8,037 nt of DNA, from positions 1 to 8,037 of the forward strand of contig CAZQKE010000143.1 of assembly GCA_964593865.1 (NCBI GenBank), read 5' to 3'. Positions within the stretch are counted from its first letter, which is position 1. Every line of letters starts with the position of its first letter. Below, piece after piece: positions 1-7,404 of the stretch. The notes below the pieces were generated by a model. The model ran no database searches and was not told the origin of the DNA. It worked only from the letters and a program-made list of their open reading frames with translations. The position numbers and the translations under genes were made by a program. The DNA is from CAZQKE01 sp964593865 (GTDB lineage Bacteria; Chloroflexota; Anaerolineae; JAAYZQ01).

Positions 1-3000
1 TCCTCAACCACAAACCTTCCCCCGTCGCTCCGCCCGAACACCTCCGGGAAGTACATCTGGTAGGCCGTGGCGGGAATGACCTGGAACGTGCCCGGCACAC
101 CGGCCCGCATCAGGTAGGTGTACTCATAAGTCCCGCGCGGCAGGTAGCGGGCAAAGAGGACCACCTTTTCGTCGCGCATTTCGCTGTGGCTGAACCACCA
201 CCAACCCCAGCCGTACCAACGGAACCAGCGGTCCTCCTCCTCGGCGGTAATGTTGCGCAGTTCAGGCCGTTCGCCGACGATGCTGGTCGTCTTGAGGCTC
301 AGGTCCACCCCTTCGCAACCGGCGGGCAGCGGGTCCTCGACGACGACATAGTAGAGATCGGTGGGGGCGATGATGGTCAGCTTGACCTTGATCACGTCGC
401 CCACCTGGGCCGTATCGGTGTACTCCCCCTCCAGGGTGGTGTACTGCCGGGCGATGAGGATGCCCCGGTCCAGCGCCCGGACCCGGTCGGCAGGCTGGTA
501 AAGGCGCAGGTGGGCGGTGTAGTAGAGCTGCCCCTTGCCGCTTTGATCGCCCCGGGGCGGGTGGCGTTCGATGACCAGGCGGTTGGCCTCCTCGGTCAGC
601 AGTTGGGCGATCTCGGTTTGCAATGTGCGCCCCTCGGCGATATTTTCCGGCGAGATGTCGCCTGTGGCCCACACCTGGCCGTTGAGATAGACGGTGTAGC
701 CGAAATCGCCCTGCATCTCGCCGCTGGCCCGCATATACTCCACCAGGCCCAGCAGTGACCAGGCGGTCGTCTGGGTGCTTTCCCAGTGGCCCTCCCGCCG
801 CGCGCTCATCAGCCAGCGGACGGCGTTGGGCAGCAGGTCGCTATCCGGCTCGATCCGCGACAGCGCCCAGATGACGATGGCCGTGGTGCGGATGTCGGTG
901 TTCATGTTCCAATAGTCTGGTTGGGCCTCCTCCCAGTGGGTCCCCGTGGCGCTGACCACCGCCGCGCCCAGCAGGTCGCTCACCAGCGTTTGGACGCGCT
1001 GGGGGTCCTCCGGCTCCAGGAGATGGAGGGCGACGGCCAGCGTCGCCTGCCCGTAGCGGTCCAACAGGTGGCGTTTCTGGAAGAGGCGGACGGCCAGGCC
1101 CAGTTCCCCCCGGCCCTTTTGCCCCAGGGCGGCGTCATATTCGGCCAGGACGTATAGCTCATAGGCCAGGCGATTGGCCTGCCAGGCGGCTTGCACCCGG
1201 TCCACGGAGGGCAATCCATCGCGGAGATAGGCCGCGCCGTCGGCCATCACCTCCTCATCCACGGCGAACCCGGCGCGGCGGGCCTCCAACATCCCCTGCA
1301 AGACATAGGCGGTCAGATAGGGGTCGCTTTCGTCGTTCACCCACCAGCCCCAGCCGCCGTCATAGTGCTGCCGGGCATACAGGCGTTGCAGGGCCAGGCC
1401 CACCATCTGGGCCAGTTTTTGCCTCAGCGCAGACCGGTCGCCCGCCAAAGGCTGCCCCATCTCATCCAACGCCTGCCAGGTGACGACGTTGGGCAAAAAG
1501 CGGCTGACCGTCTGCTCGGTGCATTCGTAAGGATAGTGCTCCAAATAGTCCAGGGCCTCCCGGCTGGCCGCCGTGAGGGAGCCGTCCAGTTGAACGGTCA
1601 GCTCGCCCCCCTCCGTCCCCTCCTCACGGGGCAGTTGGATCACCTCCTGGCGCACCCCCGGCTCGGAAAGCTGCCCGGCGGTGGCCGTCACCTCCGGCGT
1701 GATGTAGCGATAGACCGGCAAGCGGTCCTCCCGGCCGTCGAACAGCTCCCCGGCGGAGGCCCACATCCGCACCTTGACCTCCCGACCGGGCAGGACCTCC
1801 ACCGGCCATGTGACCTGGGCCTTGTCCCCGGCGGGGATGCGCACCGTCCGGGATGTTTCGCCTTCCAGGGCCAGCCCCTCGACGGCGATCTGCACCTCCG
1901 CTTCCACCGCCTCCGCCGTGTTGTTGTGGACGATGGTGGCGATCTCGGCCCTATCGCCCACCACAAAGAAGCGGGGCAGGACGGGCCGCACCAGCAGGTC
2001 CAGGGTGCTGAGGATGTCCACCTCGGCGCGGCCCACCTGGGTCTCGGCGGTGATGCCCCGCGCCTGCATCCGCCAGGTGGTCAAGTTGTCGGGCAACTGC
2101 ACCGTGACGGTAGCCCGGCCCTCCGCGTCGGTGCGCACCACCGGGTCCCAAAAGGCGGTATCGGCAAAGCGGCTGCGGACCAGACCACCCCTGCCCTCAC
2201 CGCCGCCCCCGCCTTTGGCCCTGGGTTTCATCTCCCGGTTGAAAGGCTCCAGGGCGACGACCAGGGGGGTGCCGGTCTTGACGCCCAGCCCCCGCTCCCG
2301 CCAAAAGGCATCCAGCAGCGTCGGGCCGCGCTCATCGGCCAGGGCCAGCACGGCCAGATCGGCCAGGCGCAGGGAAAGCTCGGCCTCCACCGGCTCGCCT
2401 TCGGCGTCGGTGACGAAAAGCTCGTAGGTTGCCTTTTGGCGAGGGCCGTAATGCTCCCCGGCAGCCATGTCCTTGTCCGGCGTGAGGGTGATGTGCAGTT
2501 CCTTCGATTCAACCGCCACCGGCAGTTTGACCAGCCCCATCTTGAAACTCGCCAGGCCGTCCGGGGCCTGCTCCGCCCCCTGGACGATGACCACAGAGAC
2601 GAACACGTTGGGCACATAGTCCTCGGTGATGGGCAGGCGCAGCACCTCGCCGTTGGTTTTCAGTTCGCGGACCTCGGCTTCCAGGATGCGGCCCCGTTCC
2701 ACCGTGATCAACGCCCGGACCGTGCCGCTGTAGGGCGAGGGGATGAGGATTTCGGCCACGTCGCCGACCCGGTAGGCGTCCTTGTCGGCGATCAACTCAA
2801 TGCGGTTGTTGCTCTCCCGTCGCCAGCGGGGGCGGCTGCTCCCGCCCCAAACCCAAAAGTAGGCCCCGGAGCGGATTTCGTTGCCGTGGGCGTCATGGCC
2901 GACGGCCCGGATGCGGTAGCTGCCTGCTTTGGGGGGGCGGAAGGCGACGGTGGCCCGTCCGTCGGCATCGGTCGTCACCGTCGCGGTATAGACCGGCACA

Positions 3001-6000
3001 TCCTCACTGGTCCAATCCCAGTAAAAGCCGCCGTCTTCGGCCTGCCGTTTGACGCTGTACCAGCGGTGCTCCATGAACACCACCGTCAGGGGCGTCCCGG
3101 CCACCGGCTCCGAATCCCAATCCACGGTCAGGAGGTCCACCTGCTTTTCCTCGCCCGCCCGGGCCAGGTAGCCGCGCGGGGCGACGCCGATGTAAAAGGC
3201 CCCCTTGTGGACCACCACCGCCGTGCGGTTGCTGACCTGCCGACCGCTCAGGTCGGTGACGCCGGCTTCAATGGTGAAAATCCGGCTTTGGGTTTCCTGC
3301 GCAATGTCCGCCGGAACCTGAAAGACGACACGGCCCTCGGCGTCGGTGCGGGCATCCCCTTCGGCGATGAGGCGGCCATAGCCGTCATAGTAGAACTCGT
3401 CCTCGTAGCGGCCCCATTCGTAATCGCGCCAGCTGTAGCCGGGGCAGGATTGCCCCGCCGGGCAGCGGTAGCGGAAGGTGTAATCGTTGCTCAAAAGGCT
3501 CCAATGGACGGCGGCATCGGCCACACCGCCGCCGAAATAGTAGGTCGCCTCGGCGGTGACGTTGATGGTTTCGCCGTCCAGATAGCCTTCCCGGTCGGTG
3601 GTCACGGAGACCTGGAATTCGGGCTTTTTGTATTCGGCTACCCGGAAGCTGGTGCTGAAGTACAGGTCGCGTTCCTCATCTTGGGCGTCAATGTAGTAAA
3701 AGCCCAGGGGGGCCTCCTCGTCCAGGGTCAGCAGACCGTGGAACGTGCCCATGTCGTTCAGGGGCAGCCGCTCGTTGTAAATCTCTTTGCCCTGGGGGTC
3801 TTCGACGCGAACCTGGAGGGAGGCGATCTCGGTGGGGATGCGGTAGTGGGCGTCGTCATCGGCGCGGAGGATGCCCTTGAAATAGACGGTCTGGTCGGGG
3901 CGGTAGATGGGCCGGTCGGTGTAGAGCACGCCCCGGTAGTCGTCGCCGTAGAATTCGGAAGGCACGTTGAAATCCCAGGGGTTGATGCCGTCATCCCAGC
4001 CGTTGAAGGCCAGGCCAAAGTCCTCGTCGCCCGGCCGGCCGGTGACGGCAAAGAACTCTTGCCACAGGTCCCGGTTTTCCAACTCTACCACAAGGAGGCC
4101 GTCGCCATCGGTCACGCCCTGGGCATCCAGTTGGTCCGTCTCCCGGTAGAAGGTGACGGGCAGCCCGGCGACCGGTTGGCCGCCGGACAGGTCGGTGGCC
4201 CACAGGAGCGTTTCGGCCCGGCTCTGCTTCAGGGTCAGGTTGAGGCGCGATTTGACGAACATAAAGCGCGAGGGCCGATAGTTGCGGCGTGCGGCCTGCA
4301 CCTCCGGCGCGTCCATCTCCAGGTAGTAGAGGCCGGGCGGCAAGGGGGCGCCCATGTCGTCGCGCAGGTCCAGGCGGACGGTGCGGCTTTCGTTGCGCGG
4401 CGCGGATACCCACTGCGTCCAGCGGCGCACCAGGTCCATCTCTTTGGGCATGAATTCATCCCAGGCGCTCCAACTGCTGTTCAGGAGCGCAAAGTCATGC
4501 ACGCTGAGGCGGTAAAGGCGCAGGTTCAGGCGGGAGACGTTGCGGTAGGTGGCATAGACGACGGTCTCGGTGTAGGCGTTGACCGTCCCCAACCGCCCGT
4601 CGGTGTTCAGCAGGGCGTAGGGGTCCAGGTCGCCGGTGGTGAAGCGGACGCGGACCGTCTCCCCCAGGGGGACGCCGTATTTGTCGGGTGTGGCGGCGTC
4701 CAGGCTGACGGTGTAGGCAGTGTTCGGCTCCTGTTTGAAGCGGATACGCAGGTTGGTGTCATAAGAGGACCAGTAGGTGTACACCTCTGTCACGGCGGGG
4801 CGGATGGTCAGGTGGTCCATGAACCCCTGCCGTTGCATGGGACCGGCAAAGGTGATCTTGACCGATGTGCCGGGATCTACATCCTTTTCCCCATCCCAGG
4901 GCCGAACGGCCACGACGCCCGGTTCCGGAACGGTGGAGAAGGACCAGTGGGCGGCCTCGGCGATCTCCATGTTCCCCACGGCGGCCCGCGCTCCCCGCGC
5001 GAGCAGGGCGGTCAACTCTGTGTCGCGGGGCAGCGGCTCATCGGGCACAAAGACCATCGTTTCCGGGGCGGTGGGCGATTCGCCGCCGCGCCAGTGGAAC
5101 TCGCCCTCCACCGGCTCGTCATCGGCCAGCAGGACAAACCGCTCAACCACAGAGGCGTGGTCCATGGGCTGATTGAAGGTGACGCTGATCACGTCGCCGG
5201 GGCCAAAGTAGCGGTATCCCCCCTGGGGCCAGGTTCGCAGCACGGCAGGGCGGATGGTGGTGAACTCCCAGGTGAAATCGTCGGCCAGGATGCCGCCGGT
5301 GGTGTCGGTCAGCCCGGCGGCGACGCGGGCCTTGTAGGTGGTGGCGGGCAGCAAGCCCCCCTCCGGGCGAAAGCGGTAGATGGAGGTGTTGAGCCACTCG
5401 CCCTGGCCGCGCAGGGGCGGCATAAAGGTCAGGGGTTGGGGCAGTTCGTCCTGGTGGCCGATGGCGGTCAGAGGTACGACGGGCCGGTCAAAAATGACGG
5501 TGATGGCCGTATCGGGGTCAATCTCTTCGCTGCCGGGGGCGGGCAACACCTGGCTAACGTGCAGATAGCCGACGGTGTGGAAGGCAAAGTCAACCGGCTC
5601 GGCCAGGGGCGTGCCCTCGGCGTTCCGGGCCGTGGCGGCCAGGGTCACGTCGTAGCGCGCGCCCCGTTCCCAACCCGCCGTCGGCGCAAAGGCGGCGGTG
5701 CGCTCATCGGCCCAGGTCCAGCTCCCCGCAACGGTGGGGGAAATGGCGACGGCGGCCTCGACGCTGGCCCGATCCATGGGCTGATCGAAGGTGAGGACCA
5801 GGGGCGCGTCCAGGGGCAGCTCTGCGCCGGGGGCCGGGCTGCGCTCCAGAAGGCGCGGCGGGGGGAAGGGCAGGGGGGTGATGGTAGGAACGGCAGAGGT
5901 CGGTGGATGGGTCGGTTGGGAGGTGGGCAGGCCGGTGGAAGGAGCAGTAGGCGTGGTGATGGGTTGGGGTGTGGGAATGCACGCCCCCAGGAACAGAGCA

Positions 6001-6041
6001 AGCAAGAGAATGACCGTCAGCCTCGTGTGTTTTTGCCGCAT
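1..6041 (-). CDS. Bacterial alpha-2-macroglobulin (YfhM-type) thioester lipoprotein, C-terminus cut by window edge
   Basis: A cell-surface protease trap: a protease cuts the bait region and is covalently captured by the activated thioester. Reading leftward from ATG 6039-6041, 2013 codons are open and in frame to the edge. An AAAGGA 8 bases upstream supports the start, and an ATG nine bases earlier is followed directly by TGA. Residues 1-21 form a type II signal peptide with lipobox LGAC (Cys21). A Pro/Thr-rich linker follows to about 60. Four SbsA/Big_5-type Ig-like domains span about 62-470 (motifs FDQPMD, FNQPMD). An MG1-like domain spans about 471-660, MG2 has DRPIYRPDQ at 709-717, and MG3 starts near 803. 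The bait-region domain runs about 948-1290. The MG7/A2M core starts at FWDPVV (1297) and has LPDNLTTWR. The thioester domain carries YPYECTEQ with Cys1507 (bases 1512-1523) and GGWGWW. The C-terminal receptor-type domain ends with YQMYFPEVFGRSDGG. The thioester groups it with YfhM rather than YfaS. It is probably anchored to the outer face of the cytoplasmic membrane. Confidence 0.96.
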   Translation of the reverse strand, partial: MRQKHTRLTVILLLALFLGACIPTPQPITTPTAPSTGLPTSQPTHPPTSAVPTITPLPFPPPRLLERSPAPGAELPLDAPLVLTFDQPMDRASVEAAVAISPTVAGSWTWADERTAAFAPTAGWERGARYDVTLAATARNAEGTPLAEPVDFAFHTVGYLHVSQVLPAPGSEEIDPDTAITVIFDRPVVPLTAIGHQDELPQPLTFMPPLRGQGEWLNTSIYRFRPEGGLLPATTYKARVAAGLTDTTGGILADDFTWEFTTIRPAVLRTWPQGGYRYFGPGDVISVTFNQPMDHASVVERFVLLADDEPVEGEFHWRGGESPTAPETMVFVPDEPLPRDTELTALLARGARAAVGNMEIAEAAHWSFSTVPEPGVVAVRPWDGEKDVDPGTSVKITFAGPMQRQGFMDHLTIRPAVTEVYTYWSSYDTNLRIRFKQEPNTAYTVSLDAATPDKYGVPLGETVRVRFTTGDLDPYALLNTDGRLGTVNAYTETVVYATYRNVSRLNLRLYRLSVHDFALLNSSWSAWDEFMPKEMDLVRRWTQWVSAPRNESRTVRLDLRDDMGAPLPPGLYYLEMDAPEVQAARRNYRPSRFMFVKSRLNLTLKQSRAETLLWATDLSGGQPVAGLPVTFYRETDQLDAQGVTDGDGLLVVELENRDLWQEFFAVTGRPGDEDFGLAFNGWDDGINPWDFNVPSEFYGDDYRGVLYTDRPIYRPDQTVYFKGILRADDDAHYRIPTEIASLQVRVEDPQGKEIYNERLPLNDMGTFHGLLTLDEEAPLGFYYIDAQDEERDLYFSTSFRVAEYKKPEFQVSVTTDREGYLDGETINVTAEATYYFGGGVADAAVHWSLLSNDYTFRYRCPAGQSCPGYSWRDYEWGRYEDEFYYDGYGRLIAEGDARTDAEGRVVFQVPADIAQETQSRIFTIEAGVTDLSGRQVSNRTAVVVHKGAFYIGVAPRGYLARAGEEKQVDLLTVDWDSEPVAGTPLTVVFMEHRWYSVKRQAEDGGFYWDWTSEDVPVYTATVTTDADGRATVAFRPPKAGSYRIRAVGHDAHGNEIRSGAYFWVWGGSSRPRWRRESNNRIELIADKDAYRVGDVAEILIPSPYSGTVRALITVERGRILEAEVRELKTNGEVLRLPITEDYVPNVFVSVVIVQGAEQAPDGLASFKMGLVKLPVAVESKELHITLTPDKDMAAGEHYGPRQKATYELFVTDAEGEPVEAELSLRLADLAVLALADERGPTLLDAFWRERGLGVKTGTPLVVALEPFNREMKPRAKGGGGGEGRGGLVRSRFADTAFWDPVVRTDAEGRATVTVQLPDNLTTWRMQARGITAETQVGRAEVDILSTLDLLVRPVLPRFFVVGDRAEIATIVHNNTAEAVEAEVQIAVEGLALEGETSRTVRIPAGDKAQVTWPVEVLPGREVKVRMWASAGELFDGREDRLPVYRYITPEVTATAGQLSEPGVRQEVIQLPREEGTEGGELTVQLDGSLTAASREALDYLEHYPYECTEQTVSRFLPNVVTWQALDEMGQPLAGDRSALRQKLAQMVGLALQRLYARQHYDGGWGWWVNDESDPYLTAYVLQGMLEARRAGFAVDEEVMADGAAYLRDGLPSVDRVQAAWQANRLAYELYVLAEYDAALGQKGRGELGLAVRLFQKRHLLDRYGQATLAVALHLLEPEDPQRVQTLVSDLLGAAVVSATGTHWEEAQPDYWNMNTDIRTTAIVIWALSRIEPDSDLLPNAVRWLMSARREGHWESTQTTAWSLLGLVEYMRASGEMQGDFGYTVYLNGQVWATGDISPENIAEGRTLQTEIAQLLTEEANRLVIERHPPRGDQSGKGQLYYTAHLRLYQPADRVRALDRGILIARQYTTLEGEYTDTAQVGDVIKVKLTIIAPTDLYYVVVEDPLPAGCEGVDLSLKTTSIVGERPELRNITAEEEDRWFRWYGWGWWWFSHSEMRDEKVVLFARYLPRGTYEYTYLMRAGVPGTFQVIPATAYQMYFPEVFGRSDGGRFVVE
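1512..1523 (-). other. Thioester motif CTEQ of the A2M
   Basis: These four codons encode Cys-Thr-Glu-Gln at residues 1507-1510, inside YPYECTEQTVSRFLP. In the family, the Cys and Gln side chains form the internal beta-cysteinyl-gamma-glutamyl thioester that covalently traps the protease. Both key residues are present, so the protein should be thioester-competent. Confidence 0.93.
5979..6041 (-). other. Lipoprotein signal peptide of the A2M protein
   Basis: Residues 1-21 have a basic start (MRQKHTR), a hydrophobic core (LTVILLLALFL) and the lipobox LGAC. Lipidation and cleavage are predicted at Cys21. The mature protein begins with a Pro/Thr-rich linker, a common spacer in surface lipoproteins of Chloroflexota. 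This places the trap on the extracytoplasmic face of the membrane. Confidence 0.9.
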
Positions 6042-6202
6042 GATTCACATCCTTTCACCCGTGTTCTTCAAGATGGTCTGTGCCGCCCACGAATCCGCCC
6101 GGCTCATCTATGTATTCAGGGCGCATTCGCGGAGGGCCCCTTTGGAAAATCGCAAGCCAGAGGCTTGCGCTACGCAGCCTTCACCCTCCCGCAGATTTGG
6201 AA
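6042..6202. other. Intergenic region between divergent A2M and TA genes
   Basis: This non-coding stretch separates the A2M start (leftward) from the first promoter cassette (rightward). It holds a ribosome-binding site for the A2M gene (AAAGGA on the minus strand, about 6050-6055) and a perfect short hairpin at 6151-6169. I found no convincing sigma-70 promoter for the A2M gene. A TACATA-like -10 near 6109-6114 on the minus strand has no -35 partner at the right distance. The A2M promoter is therefore unlocated or of a different class. Confidence 0.6.
6151..6169. repeat. Perfect 8-bp inverted repeat (hairpin)
   Basis: CGCAAGCC at 6151-6158 and GGCTTGCG at 6162-6169 are perfect complements around a three-base loop (AGA). 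Read on the minus strand, the hairpin is followed by ATTTTCC, so it could act as a weak intrinsic terminator for leftward transcription coming from pbpC or through the TA cluster. Similar short GCAAGCC/GGCTTGC hairpins occur as dispersed repeats in many bacterial genomes (general recollection, unchecked here). Its role is uncertain. Confidence 0.55.
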
Positions 6203-6218
6203 CCTGCGGGAAGGTTCC
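6187..6218. repeat. Two overlapping, mutually exclusive hairpins
   Basis: TCCCGCAG (6187-6194) pairs with CTGCGGGA (6204-6211) across a 9-base loop. GGAACC (6199-6204) pairs with GGTTCC (6213-6218) across an 8-base loop. The two stems share bases and cannot form together. They lie upstream of the predicted transcription start of the first TA operon, so a DNA-level or dispersed-repeat role is more likely than an RNA switch. The right half overlaps the start of promoter cassette copy 1. Confidence 0.45.
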
Positions 6219-6274
6219 CGTGCAACCGCGCTTGCTCCTTACCCCCGTCTGTGGTATAATCGGCGGCGAGGAGG
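6203..6274 (+). repeat. Promoter/RBS cassette, copy 1
   Basis: A 72-bp unit matches 7014-7085 with five mismatches and no gaps (about 93 percent by eye). Its 3' part, from CTGTGG through TATAAT and GGCGGCG to AGGAGG (6249-6274), is also identical in a third copy at 7654-7679. It carries a full promoter and Shine-Dalgarno sequence and sits directly in front of the start codon at 6280. Confidence 0.9.
6232..6260 (+). promoter_or_regulatory. Sigma-70 promoter with extended -10 (copy 1)
   Basis: A -35-like TTGCTC (6232-6237) and a perfect TATAAT (6255-6260) are separated by the optimal 17 bases. A TG at 6252-6253 gives an extended -10 (TGnTATAAT), which compensates for the weak -35. The transcription start is expected near 6267, leaving a leader of only about 13 nt before ATG 6280. 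The leader contains AGGAGG at 6269-6274. CCGTC (6245-6249) and GGCGG (6262-6266) flank the -10 as an imperfect inverted repeat. Confidence 0.82.
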
Positions 6275-6279
6275 ATACG

Positions 6280-6543
6280 ATGGCCGATCAAGTCAAGTGG
6301 CCGATCTTGACAACAGATTTAGAACCCTTTCTCACCGATCTAGACGACGCCTTTGAGAACGGTGAATCTTCTGTTGAACACACCAAAGCCTGGATGCGGA
6401 CCGTGCTCCATCGCTTTGAAGAACGTTACGGTATGACTTCACAGGAATTCTACACCCGATGGCTCCAAAACGGCATCCAAGACACCTACGAGACTACCTT
6501 CTGGGCTACGCTGTGCCGTTACCAGCAATGGCTCGGTAGCTGA
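6280..6543 (+). CDS. Small acidic protein, candidate antitoxin of a TA pair
   Basis: An 87-residue protein beginning MADQVKWPILTTDLEPFL. The ATG at 6280 is chosen because AGGAGG lies five bases upstream and a strong promoter directly precedes it. Reading the frame back to an ATG at 5791 would run antisense through the A2M gene and is rejected. The N-terminal half is acidic (DLDDAFENGESS). The C-terminal half has a helical pattern, FEERYGMTSQEFYTRW, ending in a Trp/Tyr-rich tail. This resembles small proteins of the type FExRYGMsSeEFxxRxxxG...W that precede DUF6516-like putative toxins (family recollection, unchecked). Its stop overlaps the next start (TGATG), so the two are probably translationally coupled. 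An antitoxin role is inferred from size, order and coupling. No DNA-binding motif is evident. Confidence 0.8.
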   Translation: MADQVKWPILTTDLEPFLTDLDDAFENGESSVEHTKAWMRTVLHRFEERYGMTSQEFYTRWLQNGIQDTYETTFWATLCRYQQWLGS

Positions 6544-6995
6544 TGCGTACCATCTATTCCTATCAAGCACAACTCGTCCGCCTTCTATCCCGCCTTTCCT
6601 GGCTGAAACAACCTGCACACGTTTACGCTTACCCCACCAGCACCGACCACAGCCGTGGGATCATTGGCTCCGGCCCCCACTTTTTCGCCCACCCGGAGGA
6701 TTTTCAATGGAAGCTGGTCAACGGCGCGACCTTTTCCTTCAACGAGGACGTGCAGGTTGTCGCCGGAGCGTTGTATGTTGCCGCGTATAGCTACCAGTAC
6801 ACCGAACCGTCTTCCGAGACCGGCCAGGGCTTTTTCTTCCGCTTTGATCTGGAGGACATCCCCGTCACCCGTGGCAAGCCACAACCCCACCTGCACGTTT
6901 CCGGTGGCCGCCCCGACGCACACAAGATTCATTTCCCCAGTGCCCGTGTAACCCTGCCCCAGGTACTGGACCTGATTGAAGCTCAGGTGCTTTGA
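6543..6995 (+). CDS. Putative toxin, DUF6516/TumE-like
   Basis: A 150-residue protein starting at ATG 6543-6545, which shares one base with the stop of the preceding gene. It has no strong Shine-Dalgarno of its own, so it probably depends on coupled re-initiation. The layout resembles DUF6516/TumE-type TA proteins. A basic N-terminal helix (AQLVRLLSRLSWLKQ) is followed by strands around LVNGATFSFNEDVQVV, an AAYSYQY segment, FFFRFDLED, then histidine-containing PQPHLHVSGG and HKIHFPSARVTLPQVLDLI. Order (antitoxin then toxin), overlap and a neighbouring hicBA support a TA role. The biochemical activity is unknown to me and the family call is tentative. There is no signal peptide or membrane segment. 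An alternative is a conserved hypothetical protein unrelated to toxins. Confidence 0.75.
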   Translation: MRTIYSYQAQLVRLLSRLSWLKQPAHVYAYPTSTDHSRGIIGSGPHFFAHPEDFQWKLVNGATFSFNEDVQVVAGALYVAAYSYQYTEPSSETGQGFFFRFDLEDIPVTRGKPQPHLHVSGGRPDAHKIHFPSARVTLPQVLDLIEAQVL

Positions 6996-7013
6996 GCAGG
7001 CCGGTGCCGACCG

Positions 7014-7085
7014 CCTGCGGGCGGGTTCCCGTGCAGCCGCGCTTGCTCCCTACCCCCGCCTGTGGTATAATCGGCGGCGAGGAGG
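7014..7085 (+). repeat. Promoter/RBS cassette, copy 2
   Basis: A 72-bp unit nearly identical to 6203-6274, with five substitutions and no indels. It begins 18 bases after the stop of the preceding toxin-like gene and ends at the Shine-Dalgarno of hicB. Its presence means hicBA has its own promoter and need not rely on readthrough. Confidence 0.9.
7043..7071 (+). promoter_or_regulatory. Sigma-70 promoter with extended -10 (copy 2, hicB)
   Basis: TTGCTC (7043-7048), a 17-base spacer and TATAAT (7066-7071), with TG at 7063-7064. CCGCC (7056-7060) and GGCGG (7073-7077) form a perfect inverted repeat centred on the -10, a plausible operator position. The start is predicted near 7078, with AGGAGG at 7080-7085 and a seven-base spacer to the hicB ATG. 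Confidence 0.82.
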
Positions 7086-7092
7086 TGATTCG

Positions 7093-7404
7093 ATGTCTAC
7101 GGTGTGGGATAATCCGCCCGAATATGGTCATGGCTTTACCTTCAACAGCGTCATCCTCCGGGAGGAATCGGGCTATACGTCGCTTTGCCTGGACCTGGAC
7201 GTGGCTTCGCAAGGTGAGACGATTCAGCAAGCCAAAGAAGCCCTTTCCGAAGCCGTAACTTTGTACCTGGAAACGGCTTTGGAGCACAACCTGCCCTGGC
7301 TGCGCCCTGTGCCTCCTGCGGAGGACCCCCGCTTTACCAATCCGCAACAGGTAATCGCCGAGTTCCCTCTTAAAGTAAACGTCTCCGTCTACGCCTATGC
7401 CTAA
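7093..7404 (+). CDS. hicB: HicB-family antitoxin
   Basis: A 103-residue HicB-like antitoxin that should bind and neutralise the HicA RNase encoded next. The diagnostic core is GYTSLCLDLDVASQGETIQQ followed by the helix AKEALSEAVTLYLE, the usual HicB partial RNase H-like fold. The rest (LPWLRPVPP, then FPLKVNVSVYAYA) forms a short C-terminal extension. No ribbon-helix-helix or HTH domain is visible, so direct promoter binding by this protein is not assured. The ATG at 7093 has AGGAGG seven bases upstream. The ATG of hicA (7397) lies inside the last codons, giving an 8-base overlap typical of coupled TA operons. The antitoxin-first order is common for hicBA. Confidence 0.9.
   Translation: MSTVWDNPPEYGHGFTFNSVILREESGYTSLCLDLDVASQGETIQQAKEALSEAVTLYLETALEHNLPWLRPVPPAEDPRFTNPQQVIAEFPLKVNVSVYAYA

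Noticed and set aside
1191..6356. A 1721-codon open frame on the plus strand
   Set aside because: It is a shadow of the minus-strand A2M gene, kept open by high GC and codon bias. Its translation is low-complexity Gly/Pro/Val/His-rich with no recognisable domain, while the minus strand gives a coherent A2M with a thioester.
5791..6543. Upstream extension of the 87-residue gene to a 250-codon frame
   Set aside because: The extension is antisense to the A2M signal peptide and Ig-like region. The start at 6280 has a perfect promoter and RBS.
6981..6997. Possible terminator GCTCA...TGAGC at the end of the toxin-like gene
   Set aside because: The stem is only five base pairs, overlaps the stop codon, and has no following T-run.
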